NCBI RefSeq assembly: GCF_024347595.1
Contig: NZ_AP025506.1
Span: 2,542,001-2,606,000 of the forward strand
DNA length: 64,000 bases
Reading direction: 5' to 3'
DNA from: Vibrio pomeroyi
GTDB taxonomy: Bacteria; Pseudomonadota; Gammaproteobacteria; Enterobacterales; Vibrionaceae
This document shows, one piece after another, positions 42,444-52,100 of this stretch; positions within the stretch are counted from its first letter, which is position 1; each line of letters opens with the position of its first letter. Below the pieces are notes generated by a model. The model did no database searches. It was not told the DNA's origin and saw only the letters and a program-made list of their open reading frames with translations. The position numbers and the translations under genes were made by a program.

Positions 42444-42557
42444 GCTAGCTCTAAGCTGAAGAAGCTAAGAAGCTAAGAAGCTAAATATCACCGCATTTTT
42501 CTCGCGGTAAGAACCGAATTACAAAAACGTAAACATAGTTAAAGCTAGGAGCAAATC

Positions 42558-42974
42558 ATGTCAAACGGTCGTATTTTACACACCATGCTACGCGTTGGTG
42601 ATCTAGACAAGTCTATCGAGTTCTACACCAATGTAATGGGCATGCAGCTATTACGTAAGAACGAAAACAAAGAGTACGAATACACACTGGCTTTCGTTGG
42701 CTTTGGCGACGAATCTCAAGGCGCTGTGATTGAACTAACGTACAACTGGGGCACGACTGAATATGACCTTGGTTCTGCGTTCGGCCACGTTGCTATCGGT
42801 GTTGATGACATCTACACAACGTGTGACGCGATTAAAGCAGCAGGCGGTAACGTGACTCGTGAAGCAGGCCCAGTAAAAGGTGGCTCTACGCACATCGCAT
42901 TCGTTAAAGATCCTGATGGCTACATGATTGAGTTGATTCAAAACAAACAAGCAAGCGCAGGTTTAGAAGGTTAA
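42558..42974 (+). CDS. gloA: Lactoylglutathione lyase (glyoxalase I)
   Basis: Converts the methylglyoxal-glutathione hemithioacetal to S-lactoylglutathione. 138 residues; metal ligands typical of Ni-dependent GloA appear in RILHTMLRV (His), VIELTYNW (Glu), FGHVAIGV (His) and GYMIELIQ (Glu). Good ribosome-binding site AGGAG. Followed by a terminator. Confidence 0.96.
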   Translation: MSNGRILHTMLRVGDLDKSIEFYTNVMGMQLLRKNENKEYEYTLAFVGFGDESQGAVIELTYNWGTTEYDLGSAFGHVAIGVDDIYTTCDAIKAAGGNVTREAGPVKGGSTHIAFVKDPDGYMIELIQNKQASAGLEG

Positions 42975-43025
42975 TCCCTAAATACCTTTGCAAGATTAGG
43001 CTAGAACGTCTGATAAAATGAACAA

Positions 43026-43057
43026 AGAAGCGAGCACTATGCTCGCTTCTTTTTTAT
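43026..43057 (+). terminator. Terminator of gloA
   Basis: AGAAGCGAGCA-CTA-TGCTCGCTTCT hairpin followed by a run of Ts. Confidence 0.92.
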
Positions 43058-43087
43058 CACTCTCCCCATAATCGATATTCTTTATTA

Positions 43088-43348
43088 GGGCTTATTGATG
43101 TTTTGCGGTTGAATTTTGTTCGAGATAAAAGCGTTTTAATCGCGGCGAGGGAGACGTAGCCTAGTCATTTTAAGCAAGTCTCCCTCAACAAAGAGAAAAA
43201 CGCTTTTTGCCGAACCCTTTGGGCAGCGTTTGCTGGTTATTAACGACTACGTTATCAACTTCTCTTACAAACAATATATCAAAGCCTCATCCTTCCATAT
43301 AAACCCAGCAACTCGCTGCAAAAACAAGCTCAAAAGGTCAACACGCCC
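43088..43348 (+). mobile_element. MITE copy 2 (261 bp)
   Basis: Same element and orientation as copy 1, with intact TA on both sides (43086-43087 and 43349-43350). The right inverted repeat is well kept (GTCAACACGCCC); the left has decayed (GGGCTTATTGATGTTTTGCGG). It sits just after the gloA terminator. No coding capacity. Confidence 0.85.
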
Positions 43349-43384
43349 TATATATTATTAACAATCTCACTGATGAAACTTTAC

Positions 43385-43401
43385 ATGATAATGATTATCA
43401 T
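43385..43401. promoter_or_regulatory. Fur box
   Basis: ATGATAAT-G-ATTATCAT is a perfect 17-bp palindrome matching the Fur consensus (GATAATGATAATCATTATC). It ends 36 bp upstream of the next start codon, where it should cover the promoter. Confidence 0.85.
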
Positions 43402-43437
43402 TTAAATTAACCACCTATTGATTAGTGAGGTAATACA

Positions 43438-43872
43438 ATGATTAGCGAATGGGAAAAACACACGTTACTCGCCGATACGGCATTGCAGCTCGATGATCCT
43501 GTACGAAGTATTCTTCACTATCAGCAAGCATTGAACTTAAGCGAAGAGATCACAGAACGTACCGATATTCAGGCAGATGAACGCTTACTGATTTCAGTGA
43601 TTTCTTGTCACAATCTTGCGCAATTCTGGCGCTGGGCCGGTGATACTGAGTACGAACTTAAGTATCTTCAATTAGCTTCAGAAAAAGTGCTGACTCTGAT
43701 CCCTCAATGCCCTAACACGCAATGTTCCAGCTTTATCGATTCTATTGGTTGTTGTAAGAAAGCACTTATCGATTTCATGAAACGCCATCCCAACCCTAAA
43801 ATTGCTTCTATGGTGGAAAAGATCGATACCGCGACCAATTGTGAAATGATCGCTCGCTTCCGCTTAAACTAA
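43438..43872 (+). CDS. DUF2753-like protein under Fur control
   Basis: 144 residues, cytoplasmic, mostly helical. The first part is TPR-like (DDPVRSILHYQQALNLSEEI ... LISVISCHNLAQFWRWAGDTEYELKYLQLASEKV in two helix pairs). Five cysteines lie in the second half, including CPNTQC and the pair in SIGCCKKAL. I recognise it as the DUF2753 group of vibrios; no function is known to me. A perfect Fur box upstream suggests iron-responsive expression. Shares a bidirectional terminator with motY. Confidence 0.78.
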   Translation: MISEWEKHTLLADTALQLDDPVRSILHYQQALNLSEEITERTDIQADERLLISVISCHNLAQFWRWAGDTEYELKYLQLASEKVLTLIPQCPNTQCSSFIDSIGCCKKALIDFMKRHPNPKIASMVEKIDTATNCEMIARFRLN

Positions 43873-43919
43873 GCAAGCTCCTTTCGCAGACGAAATATTT
43901 AGCCTTTTGATTCAGATAC

Positions 43920-43948
43920 AAAAAGCCCGTCATGACGACGGGCTTTTT
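43920..43948. terminator. Bidirectional terminator between DUF2753-like gene and motY
   Basis: AAAAAGCCCGTC-ATGAC-GACGGGCTTTTT. Serves the two convergent genes. Confidence 0.9.
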
Positions 43949-43973
43949 AATTTGAGCTTTAGATTTTTTAGAG

Positions 43974-44855
43974 CTAAACCTGCGTTCTGCCCAATGAGAT
44001 AACAACGCGTCGGTTCTTGTCTTTACCAATTGGCGAGTTGTTGTCGGCAATTGGACGACGTTTACCATAACCTTGTACTTGAATACGATCTTCTGGCAAG
44101 CCGAGAGACTTGAAGTATTCTCTCAACGACTCCGCTCTTCTTTCTGAAAGGTTTTGGCTAATGCCTTTGCTGTCCACAGAATCGGTGTACGTTGCCACCA
44201 GCACAAGATCAATGTCTTGGTTGTAGCGAACATAATCAGCAATCTGGCTCAGCCTTTTACGTGACGACTTATTCAGCTGATCGCTGTTACGATCGTAATG
44301 CAAGATAGTGAAAGAGATATCTTCAAAGCTGTAAGGCAGTAAGTTGGCAACACAATCACTGAACACATTGTACTTTTCTTGGAACAACACCGACGACAAG
44401 GACACTTCGATACGTTGATCTCGGCTTTGCCACTCTTGGTAGCTGAATGTCGGGTAACGCCCTTTCTCCAGCTCACTCAAGATACCCCAAGCCGTTTGTC
44501 CACCTACGTAGCCATCAAATTGTTGGAAGAACTTAATGGTTGTCATGCGATCAGCACTTTCCCCCGGACGCCAAGGTGGTGGCATTGAAATCAAGCTGAC
44601 ATTGCGTGTCGCACCCATTGGGCGGCGCATTTTAAGCTCAAAGTCCAAAATGATTTTTTTACTCGCACGAGATGAAAACTCAGCGTCACCAAAATTTGGG
44701 ATTGGATGAACTAAGCGACATTCTAGTGGCGTGTTAGCCACCATCTCCCACGTAGACTGTTGAGGAGATGCTCCGTAACGCTTTTCTTGTGCCATTACCG
44801 ATGACGACATAAGAAGCGAAAATAGCATTGAACCTGTTATGAGTTGTTTCTTCAT
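43974..44855 (-). CDS. motY: Sodium-driven flagellar motor T-ring protein MotY
   Basis: Periplasmic protein that with MotX forms the T ring of the polar Na+ flagellar motor and holds PomAB stators. Signal peptide ends near residue 22 (VMA|QEK). The N-terminal MotY-specific domain (about 25-165) is followed by an OmpA-like peptidoglycan-binding domain with [26 protein letters not shown] and [11 protein letters not shown]...GKDKNRRV. 293 residues. Single gene. Confidence 0.95.
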   Translation of the reverse strand: MKKQLITGSMLFSLLMSSSVMAQEKRYGASPQQSTWEMVANTPLECRLVHPIPNFGDAEFSSRASKKIILDFELKMRRPMGATRNVSLISMPPPWRPGESADRMTTIKFFQQFDGYVGGQTAWGILSELEKGRYPTFSYQEWQSRDQRIEVSLSSVLFQEKYNVFSDCVANLLPYSFEDISFTILHYDRNSDQLNKSSRKRLSQIADYVRYNQDIDLVLVATYTDSVDSKGISQNLSERRAESLREYFKSLGLPEDRIQVQGYGKRRPIADNNSPIGKDKNRRVVISLGRTQV

Positions 44856-45043
44856 AAAGTGGAGTATCTCTTAAGCAATTCGTTTAACAATGCAGCCAAT
44901 TGCCGCATTTTTCTCTCGCGTTTAAATATGCAATTATCAAGCCGCAATGGGTCGGCTAATTTATGATTTATTGCCCTTCCCTAGTTTTTATCACTGCTAT
45001 TATCTGCAATAATGCAGCCTTAATCACACTTATTTGGGCTAAC

Positions 45044-45688
45044 ATGACTGTAGAAAACGAAGCTCTGACCCTAAAAAAACGCTTTCGCGGCTATTTTCCA
45101 GTGGTCATCGACGTGGAAACCGCAGGGTTTAACGCAGAAACCGATGCATTATTAGAAATCTGTGCCATTACATTAAAAATGGATGAGAACGGAGATCTGC
45201 AACCTGCATCAACGCTTCATTTTCACATTGAGCCTTTTGAAGGCGCAAATATAGAGCAGGCAGCATTAGACTTTAACGGAATTAAAGACCCATTTAGCCC
45301 ATTACGTGGTGCTGTGTCGGAACAAGAAGCCCTTAAAGAAATCTACAAGCTAGTGAGAAAAGAACAAAAAGCTTCAGATTGCAGTCGTGCAATCATGGTA
45401 GCTCACAACGCTACATTCGATTTGAACTTCGTTAATGCGGCAAGTGAGCGTTGTAAGCTTAAACGCGTCCCGTTCCATCCATTTGCAACTTTTGACACTG
45501 CAGCTCTTAGTGGTCTTGCCTACGGTCAAACCGTTTTGGCTAAAGCTTGCCGCACTGCAGGGATGGAATTTGACAACAAAGAAGCACACTCTGCTTTGTA
45601 TGATACGCAAAAAACCACAGAGTTATTTTGCGGCATAGTAAACAAATGGAAAGCCCTTGGTGGTTGGCCTCTTGTTGACGAAGAATAA
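45044..45688 (+). CDS. rnt: Ribonuclease T
   Basis: 3'-5' exoribonuclease of the DEDDh class that trims tRNA CCA turnover products and stable-RNA 3' ends. Exo motifs: [10 protein letters not shown] (Asp, Glu), [12 protein letters not shown] (Asp) and the His/Asp of [11 protein letters not shown]. Start placed at ATG 45044, giving 214 residues; the longer frame adds a 27-residue hydrophobic leader that family members lack. The ribosome-binding site is weak. Confidence 0.94.
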   Translation: MTVENEALTLKKRFRGYFPVVIDVETAGFNAETDALLEICAITLKMDENGDLQPASTLHFHIEPFEGANIEQAALDFNGIKDPFSPLRGAVSEQEALKEIYKLVRKEQKASDCSRAIMVAHNATFDLNFVNAASERCKLKRVPFHPFATFDTAALSGLAYGQTVLAKACRTAGMEFDNKEAHSALYDTQKTTELFCGIVNKWKALGGWPLVDEE

Positions 45689-45752
45689 AAATAGAGTCGG
45701 TAAACGTTTTTTCGTATTGCCTTCATAAAAAACACAACATCCCGAGAATAAT

Positions 45753-47078
45753 ATGAATCCTGTTGTAATTTCAGTTTGCATCATGCTTGTTTTAGCTTTG
45801 ATGCGTGTAAACGTAGTCGTTGCTCTGACGTTCAGTGCAATTATCGGTGGCGTAGCCTCTGGTATGAGCTTGAACGATGCAGTTGCGGCGTTCGAAAGTG
45901 GATTAGGCGGCGGTGCAACGATTGCACTTAGCTACGCTATGCTTGGTACATTCGCTGTTGCTATCTCACGTTCTGGTATCACAGACCTACTTGCTCAAAG
46001 CGTTATCAAACGTATTCACGGCAAAGAGAACAGTGCAGCATCGACTGGTCTTAAATACGGCATCCTTGCGTCGTTGATCTTAGTGACCATGTCTTCGCAA
46101 AACGTGATTCCGGTACATATCGCCTTCATCCCAATCTTAATCCCACCTCTATTAGGCGTATTCGCAAAAATGAACCTAGACCGTCGTCTGGTTGCGTGTG
46201 TGCTGACTTTTGGTTTGATTACACCTTACATGGTTTTGCCGATTGGTTTTGGTGGTATCTTCCTAAACAACATCCTGCTTAAAAACCTTCACGACAATGG
46301 TCTTGAAAACGTTGTAGCAAGCCAAGTACCAATGGCGATGTTGTTACCAGCTGCCGGCATGATCTTCGGTCTTCTAACGGCAGTATTCTTTACTTACCGT
46401 AAGCCTCGTCAGTACAAAGAAACGTCTCACACGATTGTTTCAACTGAGACAAAAGAGATCAACAAAAAGCACATCCTAGTAGCGGCGGCGGGTATCGTTG
46501 CAGCACTAACGGTTCAACTGTCGACGGGTTCTATGATCATCGGTGCTCTTGCTGGTTTCATGGTATTCACATTCGGTGGCGTAATCGCTTGGAAAGAGAC
46601 ACAAGATGTCTTCACCAAGGGCGTTCACATGATGGCAATGATCGGTTTCATCATGATTGCAGCGGCAGGTTTCGCAGCAGTAATGAAGCAAACTGGCGGC
46701 GTTGAATCTTTGGTTGAAGCGCTTTCAACCAGCATCGGTGATAACAAGCCTCTAGCTGCACTGCTTATGTTAATTGTTGGTCTATTGGTGACTATGGGTA
46801 TTGGTTCTTCGTTCTCTACGATTCCAATCCTTGCAACTATCTACGTTCCACTAGCGGCAGCATTTGGTTTCTCACCAATGGCAACGATCGCTCTAGTAGG
46901 TACAGCTGCAGCGCTTGGTGATGCGGGTTCTCCTGCTTCTGACTCAACATTAGGTCCAACATCTGGTCTTAATGCTGATGGTCAACACGAACACGTATGG
47001 GAAACAGTAGTACCGACGTTCCTGCACTACAACATCCCACTGATCGTATTCGGTTGGATTGCAGCCATGGTTCTGTAA
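45753..47078 (+). CDS. NhaC-like Na+/H+ antiporter-family transporter
   Basis: Inner-membrane transporter, 441 residues with about eleven or twelve helices. It has the N-terminal Na+/H+ antiporter-family region ([23 protein letters not shown]) and NhaC-type segments ([56 protein letters not shown]). Related proteins are annotated as antiporters or histidine/amino-acid transporters, so the substrate is uncertain. Followed by a terminator and a MITE. Confidence 0.8.
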   Translation: MNPVVISVCIMLVLALMRVNVVVALTFSAIIGGVASGMSLNDAVAAFESGLGGGATIALSYAMLGTFAVAISRSGITDLLAQSVIKRIHGKENSAASTGLKYGILASLILVTMSSQNVIPVHIAFIPILIPPLLGVFAKMNLDRRLVACVLTFGLITPYMVLPIGFGGIFLNNILLKNLHDNGLENVVASQVPMAMLLPAAGMIFGLLTAVFFTYRKPRQYKETSHTIVSTETKEINKKHILVAAAGIVAALTVQLSTGSMIIGALAGFMVFTFGGVIAWKETQDVFTKGVHMMAMIGFIMIAAAGFAAVMKQTGGVESLVEALSTSIGDNKPLAALLMLIVGLLVTMGIGSSFSTIPILATIYVPLAAAFGFSPMATIALVGTAAALGDAGSPASDSTLGPTSGLNADGQHEHVWETVVPTFLHYNIPLIVFGWIAAMVL

Positions 47079-47118
47079 TTAGGTTCTGCAGTTAAACAGT
47101 CCTACGCTCACTTTTATA

Positions 47119-47144
47119 AAGACCGCCTCGTGCGGTCTTTTTGT
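47119..47144 (+). terminator. Terminator of the NhaC-like gene
   Basis: AAGACCGC-CTCGT-GCGGTCTT followed by TTT; the MITE begins 7 bp later. Confidence 0.88.
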
Positions 47145-47150
47145 ATATAG

Positions 47151-47413
47151 GGTCTGTTGACCTTTCGAGCTGATTTTTGCAGCGCTTTGTGGGAAATTTC
47201 CACAAGGCAGAGGCTTTGAAGTGTAGCAAGCCTACATGAAAAGCCGATAACGCAGTAGAAATGAACCACAAAGGCTGCCCGAAGGGTTCGGCTAGAATCG
47301 TTTTATGCTTTGTTAAGAAGTATTTACTTAGAGTGACTAGGCTACATACTCCTTGCCGCGCCTAAAACGATTCTATCTCGAACAAAATTTAACCACGAAA
47401 AGTCAACAGACCC
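47151..47413 (-). mobile_element. MITE copy 3 (263 bp), inverted
   Basis: Same element as copies 1 and 2 but in the opposite orientation. Terminal repeats GGGTCTGTTGACCTTTCG and its inverse (CGAAAAGTCAACAGACCC at the right) match at 17 of 18 positions, the best preserved of the three. It is flanked by TA on both sides (47149-47150 and 47414-47415). Confidence 0.9.
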
Positions 47414-47415
47414 TA

Positions 47416-47779
47416 GCCTCTTTCCCCTTTTATCTCTAACTTTAGAAACGCGCTAACCCTCTGAACCAACATCACTTTCTATACATTATTCCGTGCGCAT
47501 TGATATGCAACTTATGGCTATTCATTAAATTCACTTCTACACTTAAGTGTTTAATAAATAAGCCGCTAATTCATAGAGAACACCAATCACAGTAAGTAAA
47601 TGATCAGAAATAGCGCAGGAAAAAGGTTCGAGAACAAGGCAGATTTTTTGGTAAGTAGTTATTCTACAATCAAAAATTCTAACGCAGTTATCGAGCGTTT
47701 TAACCAGCTAGGATGATTAGTTATTTACTACGATTGGTGTAATAAAGTGGCAAGGCTCAATACGTCAGAAGGCTACTAT
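47416..47779. other. Upstream region of the receiver-TPR gene
   Basis: About 360 bp, AT-rich, no gene. It should hold the promoter of the two-gene signalling operon; no clear regulator site found. Confidence 0.45.
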
Positions 47780-49123
47780 ATGGATATACTCGCCCGATCG
47801 CGCTACCTCATCATTGATGACAGCAGCGTTATTCAAAGTGCGACACGCGCACTGCTTATCAAACTCGGTGTTCCGAACAACAATGTAATCAGCGCCTCCA
47901 ACGCCCAAAATGCGATTGAGGCTTGCCGTGCACATCGATTCGATATCTTACTGATTGACCATGATTTAGGCTCAGGTAGTAATGGCTTACAGCTGCTTGA
48001 GTTTTTGCAGCAGAAAGAGTTAATCAAACCACAAACCCTTGTGTTTATTGTGACGGGTAATGATAGCCAAGACATCTTCTTTGGTTATGCTCACTTCGAA
48101 CCTGATGGCTACCTGATCAAACCAATAAGAGCCGATGACATCATAAAACGAGTGACATCAGCCCTGTGTCGACAGCAATACTTTTCGGCACTAGAGCAAG
48201 CCTATCTTAAGAATGGGCTCAACGCGGTAAAGCCACTCTTTGGTAAAGCTCCTGACCCATCGACATTGAAAGACGCTATTATCTACATGGCGAACATTCT
48301 GATTAAGAATCACCACCTAGATGAAGCACAAGCCATGTTGAATGGATTGTTGCAGCTCCATGATTACTTGCCAGCCAAGGTCAAGCTGGTTGAAATCCAT
48401 ATCGATAAACAGAATTATCACGACGCGCTCAGTCAGATAGATGGCTTGATAGAAAACAATCCACGTAACATCAAATTGCAGCAACTTAAGGTCAAAATCT
48501 GTCTCAATACCAGTGACTTCGAATCGGCTAACGAGCTAATCGACCAAGTGCTCACCGTAAATGGCAGTAATATTGAGCTGACCAACACCATGGTTTGGCT
48601 ACAACTATTAGATAAAAACGTTGAACAAGCGACCCTACACCTCAAATCGCTTGCTCAACTCATTCCCCACTCGATTTGGGACTCTGCGGGTAAGCGAGCA
48701 CTGATCTTATGGGCAGACAGTTTAACCCTCACTCAAAAAGAACTAGCACTTTGGAAACCAGAAGGTGCATGGCAAAGACTCTCTCATTCTGAAAAGTCAC
48801 ACGCACTCAGTAAGCCGTTGTTGAAGCTTTGTCGCACCTTACAGCTCATTCAACTCGAACAACATGAGGTTGCAAAGGAGCGCATTGATAGCATTTCGAT
48901 GAATGAGTTCTCAGACAATGATGTCGAAGCCTTCTTCTTGTTGGCACTGTGCTATCAAGCCTTGGGTCTACAAGACAAAGTCGATCAAATAAAGCGCCAA
49001 ATTGAGATCCATCTAAAAGCAGACCACACCAGCCTCGCCCTTTTGCAACGTATGGCATTACAACAAGCAGACAATTTTGCATTACCCACACTAACCAAAG
49101 CACCTTTGGCCGCCGTTAGTTGA
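47780..49123 (+). CDS. Response regulator with TPR output (REC-TPR)
   Basis: 447 residues. N-terminal receiver domain (YLIIDDSSVIQSATRALL; phospho-acceptor Asp60 in LLIDHDLG; switch Thr in FIVTGND; Lys in YLIKPI). From about residue 145 the rest is TPR-like helices (LDEAQAMLNGLL, YHDALSQIDGLIENNPRN, FESANELIDQVL). No DNA-binding or enzymatic output domain. Start set at ATG 47780 (AAGG 7-8 nt upstream); a GTG 33 bp earlier is possible. It precedes the hybrid kinase by 46 bp, same strand. Architecture resembles VieB-type proteins that modulate phosphorelays. Confidence 0.85.
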   Translation: MDILARSRYLIIDDSSVIQSATRALLIKLGVPNNNVISASNAQNAIEACRAHRFDILLIDHDLGSGSNGLQLLEFLQQKELIKPQTLVFIVTGNDSQDIFFGYAHFEPDGYLIKPIRADDIIKRVTSALCRQQYFSALEQAYLKNGLNAVKPLFGKAPDPSTLKDAIIYMANILIKNHHLDEAQAMLNGLLQLHDYLPAKVKLVEIHIDKQNYHDALSQIDGLIENNPRNIKLQQLKVKICLNTSDFESANELIDQVLTVNGSNIELTNTMVWLQLLDKNVEQATLHLKSLAQLIPHSIWDSAGKRALILWADSLTLTQKELALWKPEGAWQRLSHSEKSHALSKPLLKLCRTLQLIQLEQHEVAKERIDSISMNEFSDNDVEAFFLLALCYQALGLQDKVDQIKRQIEIHLKADHTSLALLQRMALQQADNFALPTLTKAPLAAVS

Positions 49124-49169
49124 GCATGCCGTCAAACCCAAATGAGTACGTAAACGACAGGATGTCTTT

Positions 49170-52100
49170 ATGCAGAACAATGCTACAAAAACGAAAACGT
49201 GGTGTGTCGCCTTTCTATTGAGTTGCCTTACGGTATTCATGTGGCCACTGCACAGCCTTGCTGAAAGCACACCCCTAGAAAACTCGTCGAATAACCAAGT
49301 TGTATTACGTGTCGGCCTGCCTTCTTACAACATGGTTCCTTATAGCTATCAACATCAAACGCCCTCTGGGAACATTGTTTCTGAAGGGCTACTTATCAAT
49401 ATGTTGGACGAGGTATCAGCGAACGCTGGCTTCAAATATCAGATTGAGCTGTACCCAACATTTAGCGGCGTACTCAGTGCATTTGAAAGAGGTGAATTGG
49501 ATTTGTTGGTCGGTGTCTCTTCGACCAAAGAGCGCCAAGAATATATGACGTTCAGTGAGCCGATGTTCTCGATTCGACGAGCGGTCATTACTCAAAATCT
49601 GAAAATAAACGACTTGAGTGAACTGGCAACCGCAAACTTAGCGCTAGAGAAAGGGTTTGCGCTCAATGACCTTCTTCCTAGTTTGCTTCCAGAGAGTCGA
49701 ATTACCACGCTAGACAGCACACAAGCGGCCTTCACAGCGATTGAAGAGAATCGTGTTGATGCTTACATTGGTGATGCACTTGCGCTTTCTGCGTTACTGC
49801 GAGAACAACCTAAAGACTCACTTACACTGTCGGTCCTTCCCGACTTGCCAGCCGATCACTTGCACTTTGCGGTCAAAAAAGGAAAACACAAACTACTCAG
49901 CCGAATCAATTTCGCTTTAGAGGACATCAAGGAAGGTTCTCTGCAATCGATTTACAATCAATGGCTTGCTCCCTCTCAACACTCGATGTTGCTGGATTAT
50001 GGAACATTGAATTTAACTCAAGACGAAAAGAACTGGCTTGATAACAACCCGTCCATCCCTGTAGGCACACACTCCAATTGGTATCCTTACGACTTTACCA
50101 ACGAGCAACAGCAACACTCCGGCTTATCTGCTGACGTCTTAAATCTAATAAGTAATGTGCTCGGCGTGTCATTTAAAAGTACCACTTACCTAACACCAGA
50201 AGCAGCAGAGGTCGCATTCAATAATGGTGAGACTATGGTGCTAACCAACATCACGCCAACCACAGATAAAATCCGATACATGGACTTCACTCAAGCTTAC
50301 AGTTTTGAACCTTGGGTGTTATTGAGTCGCTCTGATCGATTAGGCAACTTTGCGCCAAGTGGCACCGAAGCGATTGGTGTGATTGAAAGTTCGGGAGGCA
50401 CAACGGTTCTACCTTCTCTCTGCCTGACTTGCCAAGCCGTCCCTTACATCAATCACGTCAGCGCTTTCCAAGCATTACAGAAAGACGAAATCAGTTTTGC
50501 GCTTGCTTCACTTCATCATGCCGCGCCTTTATTGCATCAAGACTATGTAGGGCAATTCAAAATCACCGGCACCATCAACGAACAAAACAGCGCACCACTG
50601 GCTTTAGCCGTTAACTTCCGCCACCCCATGCTGTTGAGTATTCTCAACAAAGCCATTGGCGCATTGCCTGCCAATGAACTTGAACGCTTGGAGAAAAAAT
50701 GGCTGACCTATGAATACCAAGAAGGTTTGTCGCCACGCGAAGTGGCTAAATGGTCGGTGATCATCGGGCTTGGGATCTTTGTGGTCATTTTCGTGATCGT
50801 ATTCTGGAACCGTAAAATGGCGGCGGAAATCGAGCAGCGAAAAGTCGCAGAACAACGCGCCAAAGCCGCAGAAGCCCATTTACAAACATTGGCCGACAAC
50901 ATTGATGGGGTGGTACTAAAACATATTCAAACGCACCCTCAACAGCCTTTGAATATCCAGTTTAGCTTCGTCAGTGCCGGTGTAACCGATATGTTCGGCT
51001 TATCCGTGGATAGTGTAAAAGAGCACCCTCAAAATCTGTTTGGTCTAATCTCTGAGGAGGACTTGCCCCAGTTTGAAGCCAGTATGCTTGATGCTATTGA
51101 AACCGGGCATTGGGAAAGCGAACAGCAAGTACAGTTAGAATCTGGTGAAGTGAAATGGGTGAAATTTAATAGCCAAGTATCAAACGGCCACGCTATCGAA
51201 TGGAACACGGTGATTACAGACATCACCCTACTGAAAAAACAGCAACAGGCTTTAGACAATGCTCGCCAGAAAGCAGAAAGTGCCACCGCCGCTAAGTCGC
51301 AATTCCTAGCGACTATCAGCCATGAGGTTCGCACCCCAATCAGTGGGATCTTAGGATTACTGGAATTAATGCAAGAACATCAGCTGAGTGAAGAGTTACT
51401 CAACTTACACGGAGGATTGAATCAGTCTGCTCGTAACTTACTGCACATCGTTAATGACGTACTCGATTACTCCAAGATTGAAGCGGGAAAACTAGAGCTT
51501 AACCCGACCGAGATCGAACTTGGCAAAGTACTAGCGCGCATCGTACAGCCGCAATCCATTCACGCGCAGCAAAAAGGCTTGGCCTTCCACTATTGGCAAG
51601 ACCCAAACCTTGCTCAATGGTTGTTTGCGGACGACATACGACTCCATCAGATTCTGAACAACTTCCTCAATAATGCGATTAAGTTCACCGAACACGGGAC
51701 AATTTCATTACATGTCGACGTCATTGAGAAAAACGAACATCAACAAACAATTAGCCTCACCGTCTCAGACACGGGCATTGGTATCCCGAAAGACAGACAA
51801 CAAAGTTTATTCCAACCTTTTGAACAAGCCGACAAAACCACCAGCCGCCGCTTTGGGGGCACAGGGCTTGGGCTGTCTATCGCCTTGAAGTTAATTGAAC
51901 AGATGAATGGCACGATAGAGTTGTCGAGTGAAGAAGGAAAAGGCAGCCACTTTACAGTTACCGTTACCCTCCCAACTTGTACGCCTGAACAGGCAGTCAG
52001 CAACGCCTTGGCTCTGCCACAAACCCTGCTATGTACTTCGAATGTTGAGAATACTATTGAACTAGGTGTGGGCAATCACTCTTACGAGGTGTATGTGGTT

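Noticed and set aside
42455..42490. Short direct repeat (GAAGCTAA x3) after nth considered as a CRISPR or regulatory array
   Set aside because: Too short and with no spacers; probably replication slippage. No CRISPR array was seen in the window.
43088..47413. Composite transposon bounded by inverted MITEs
   Set aside because: The interior holds core vibrio genes (motY, rnt) and no transposase, and each copy has its own TA flanks, so independent insertions are the simpler view.
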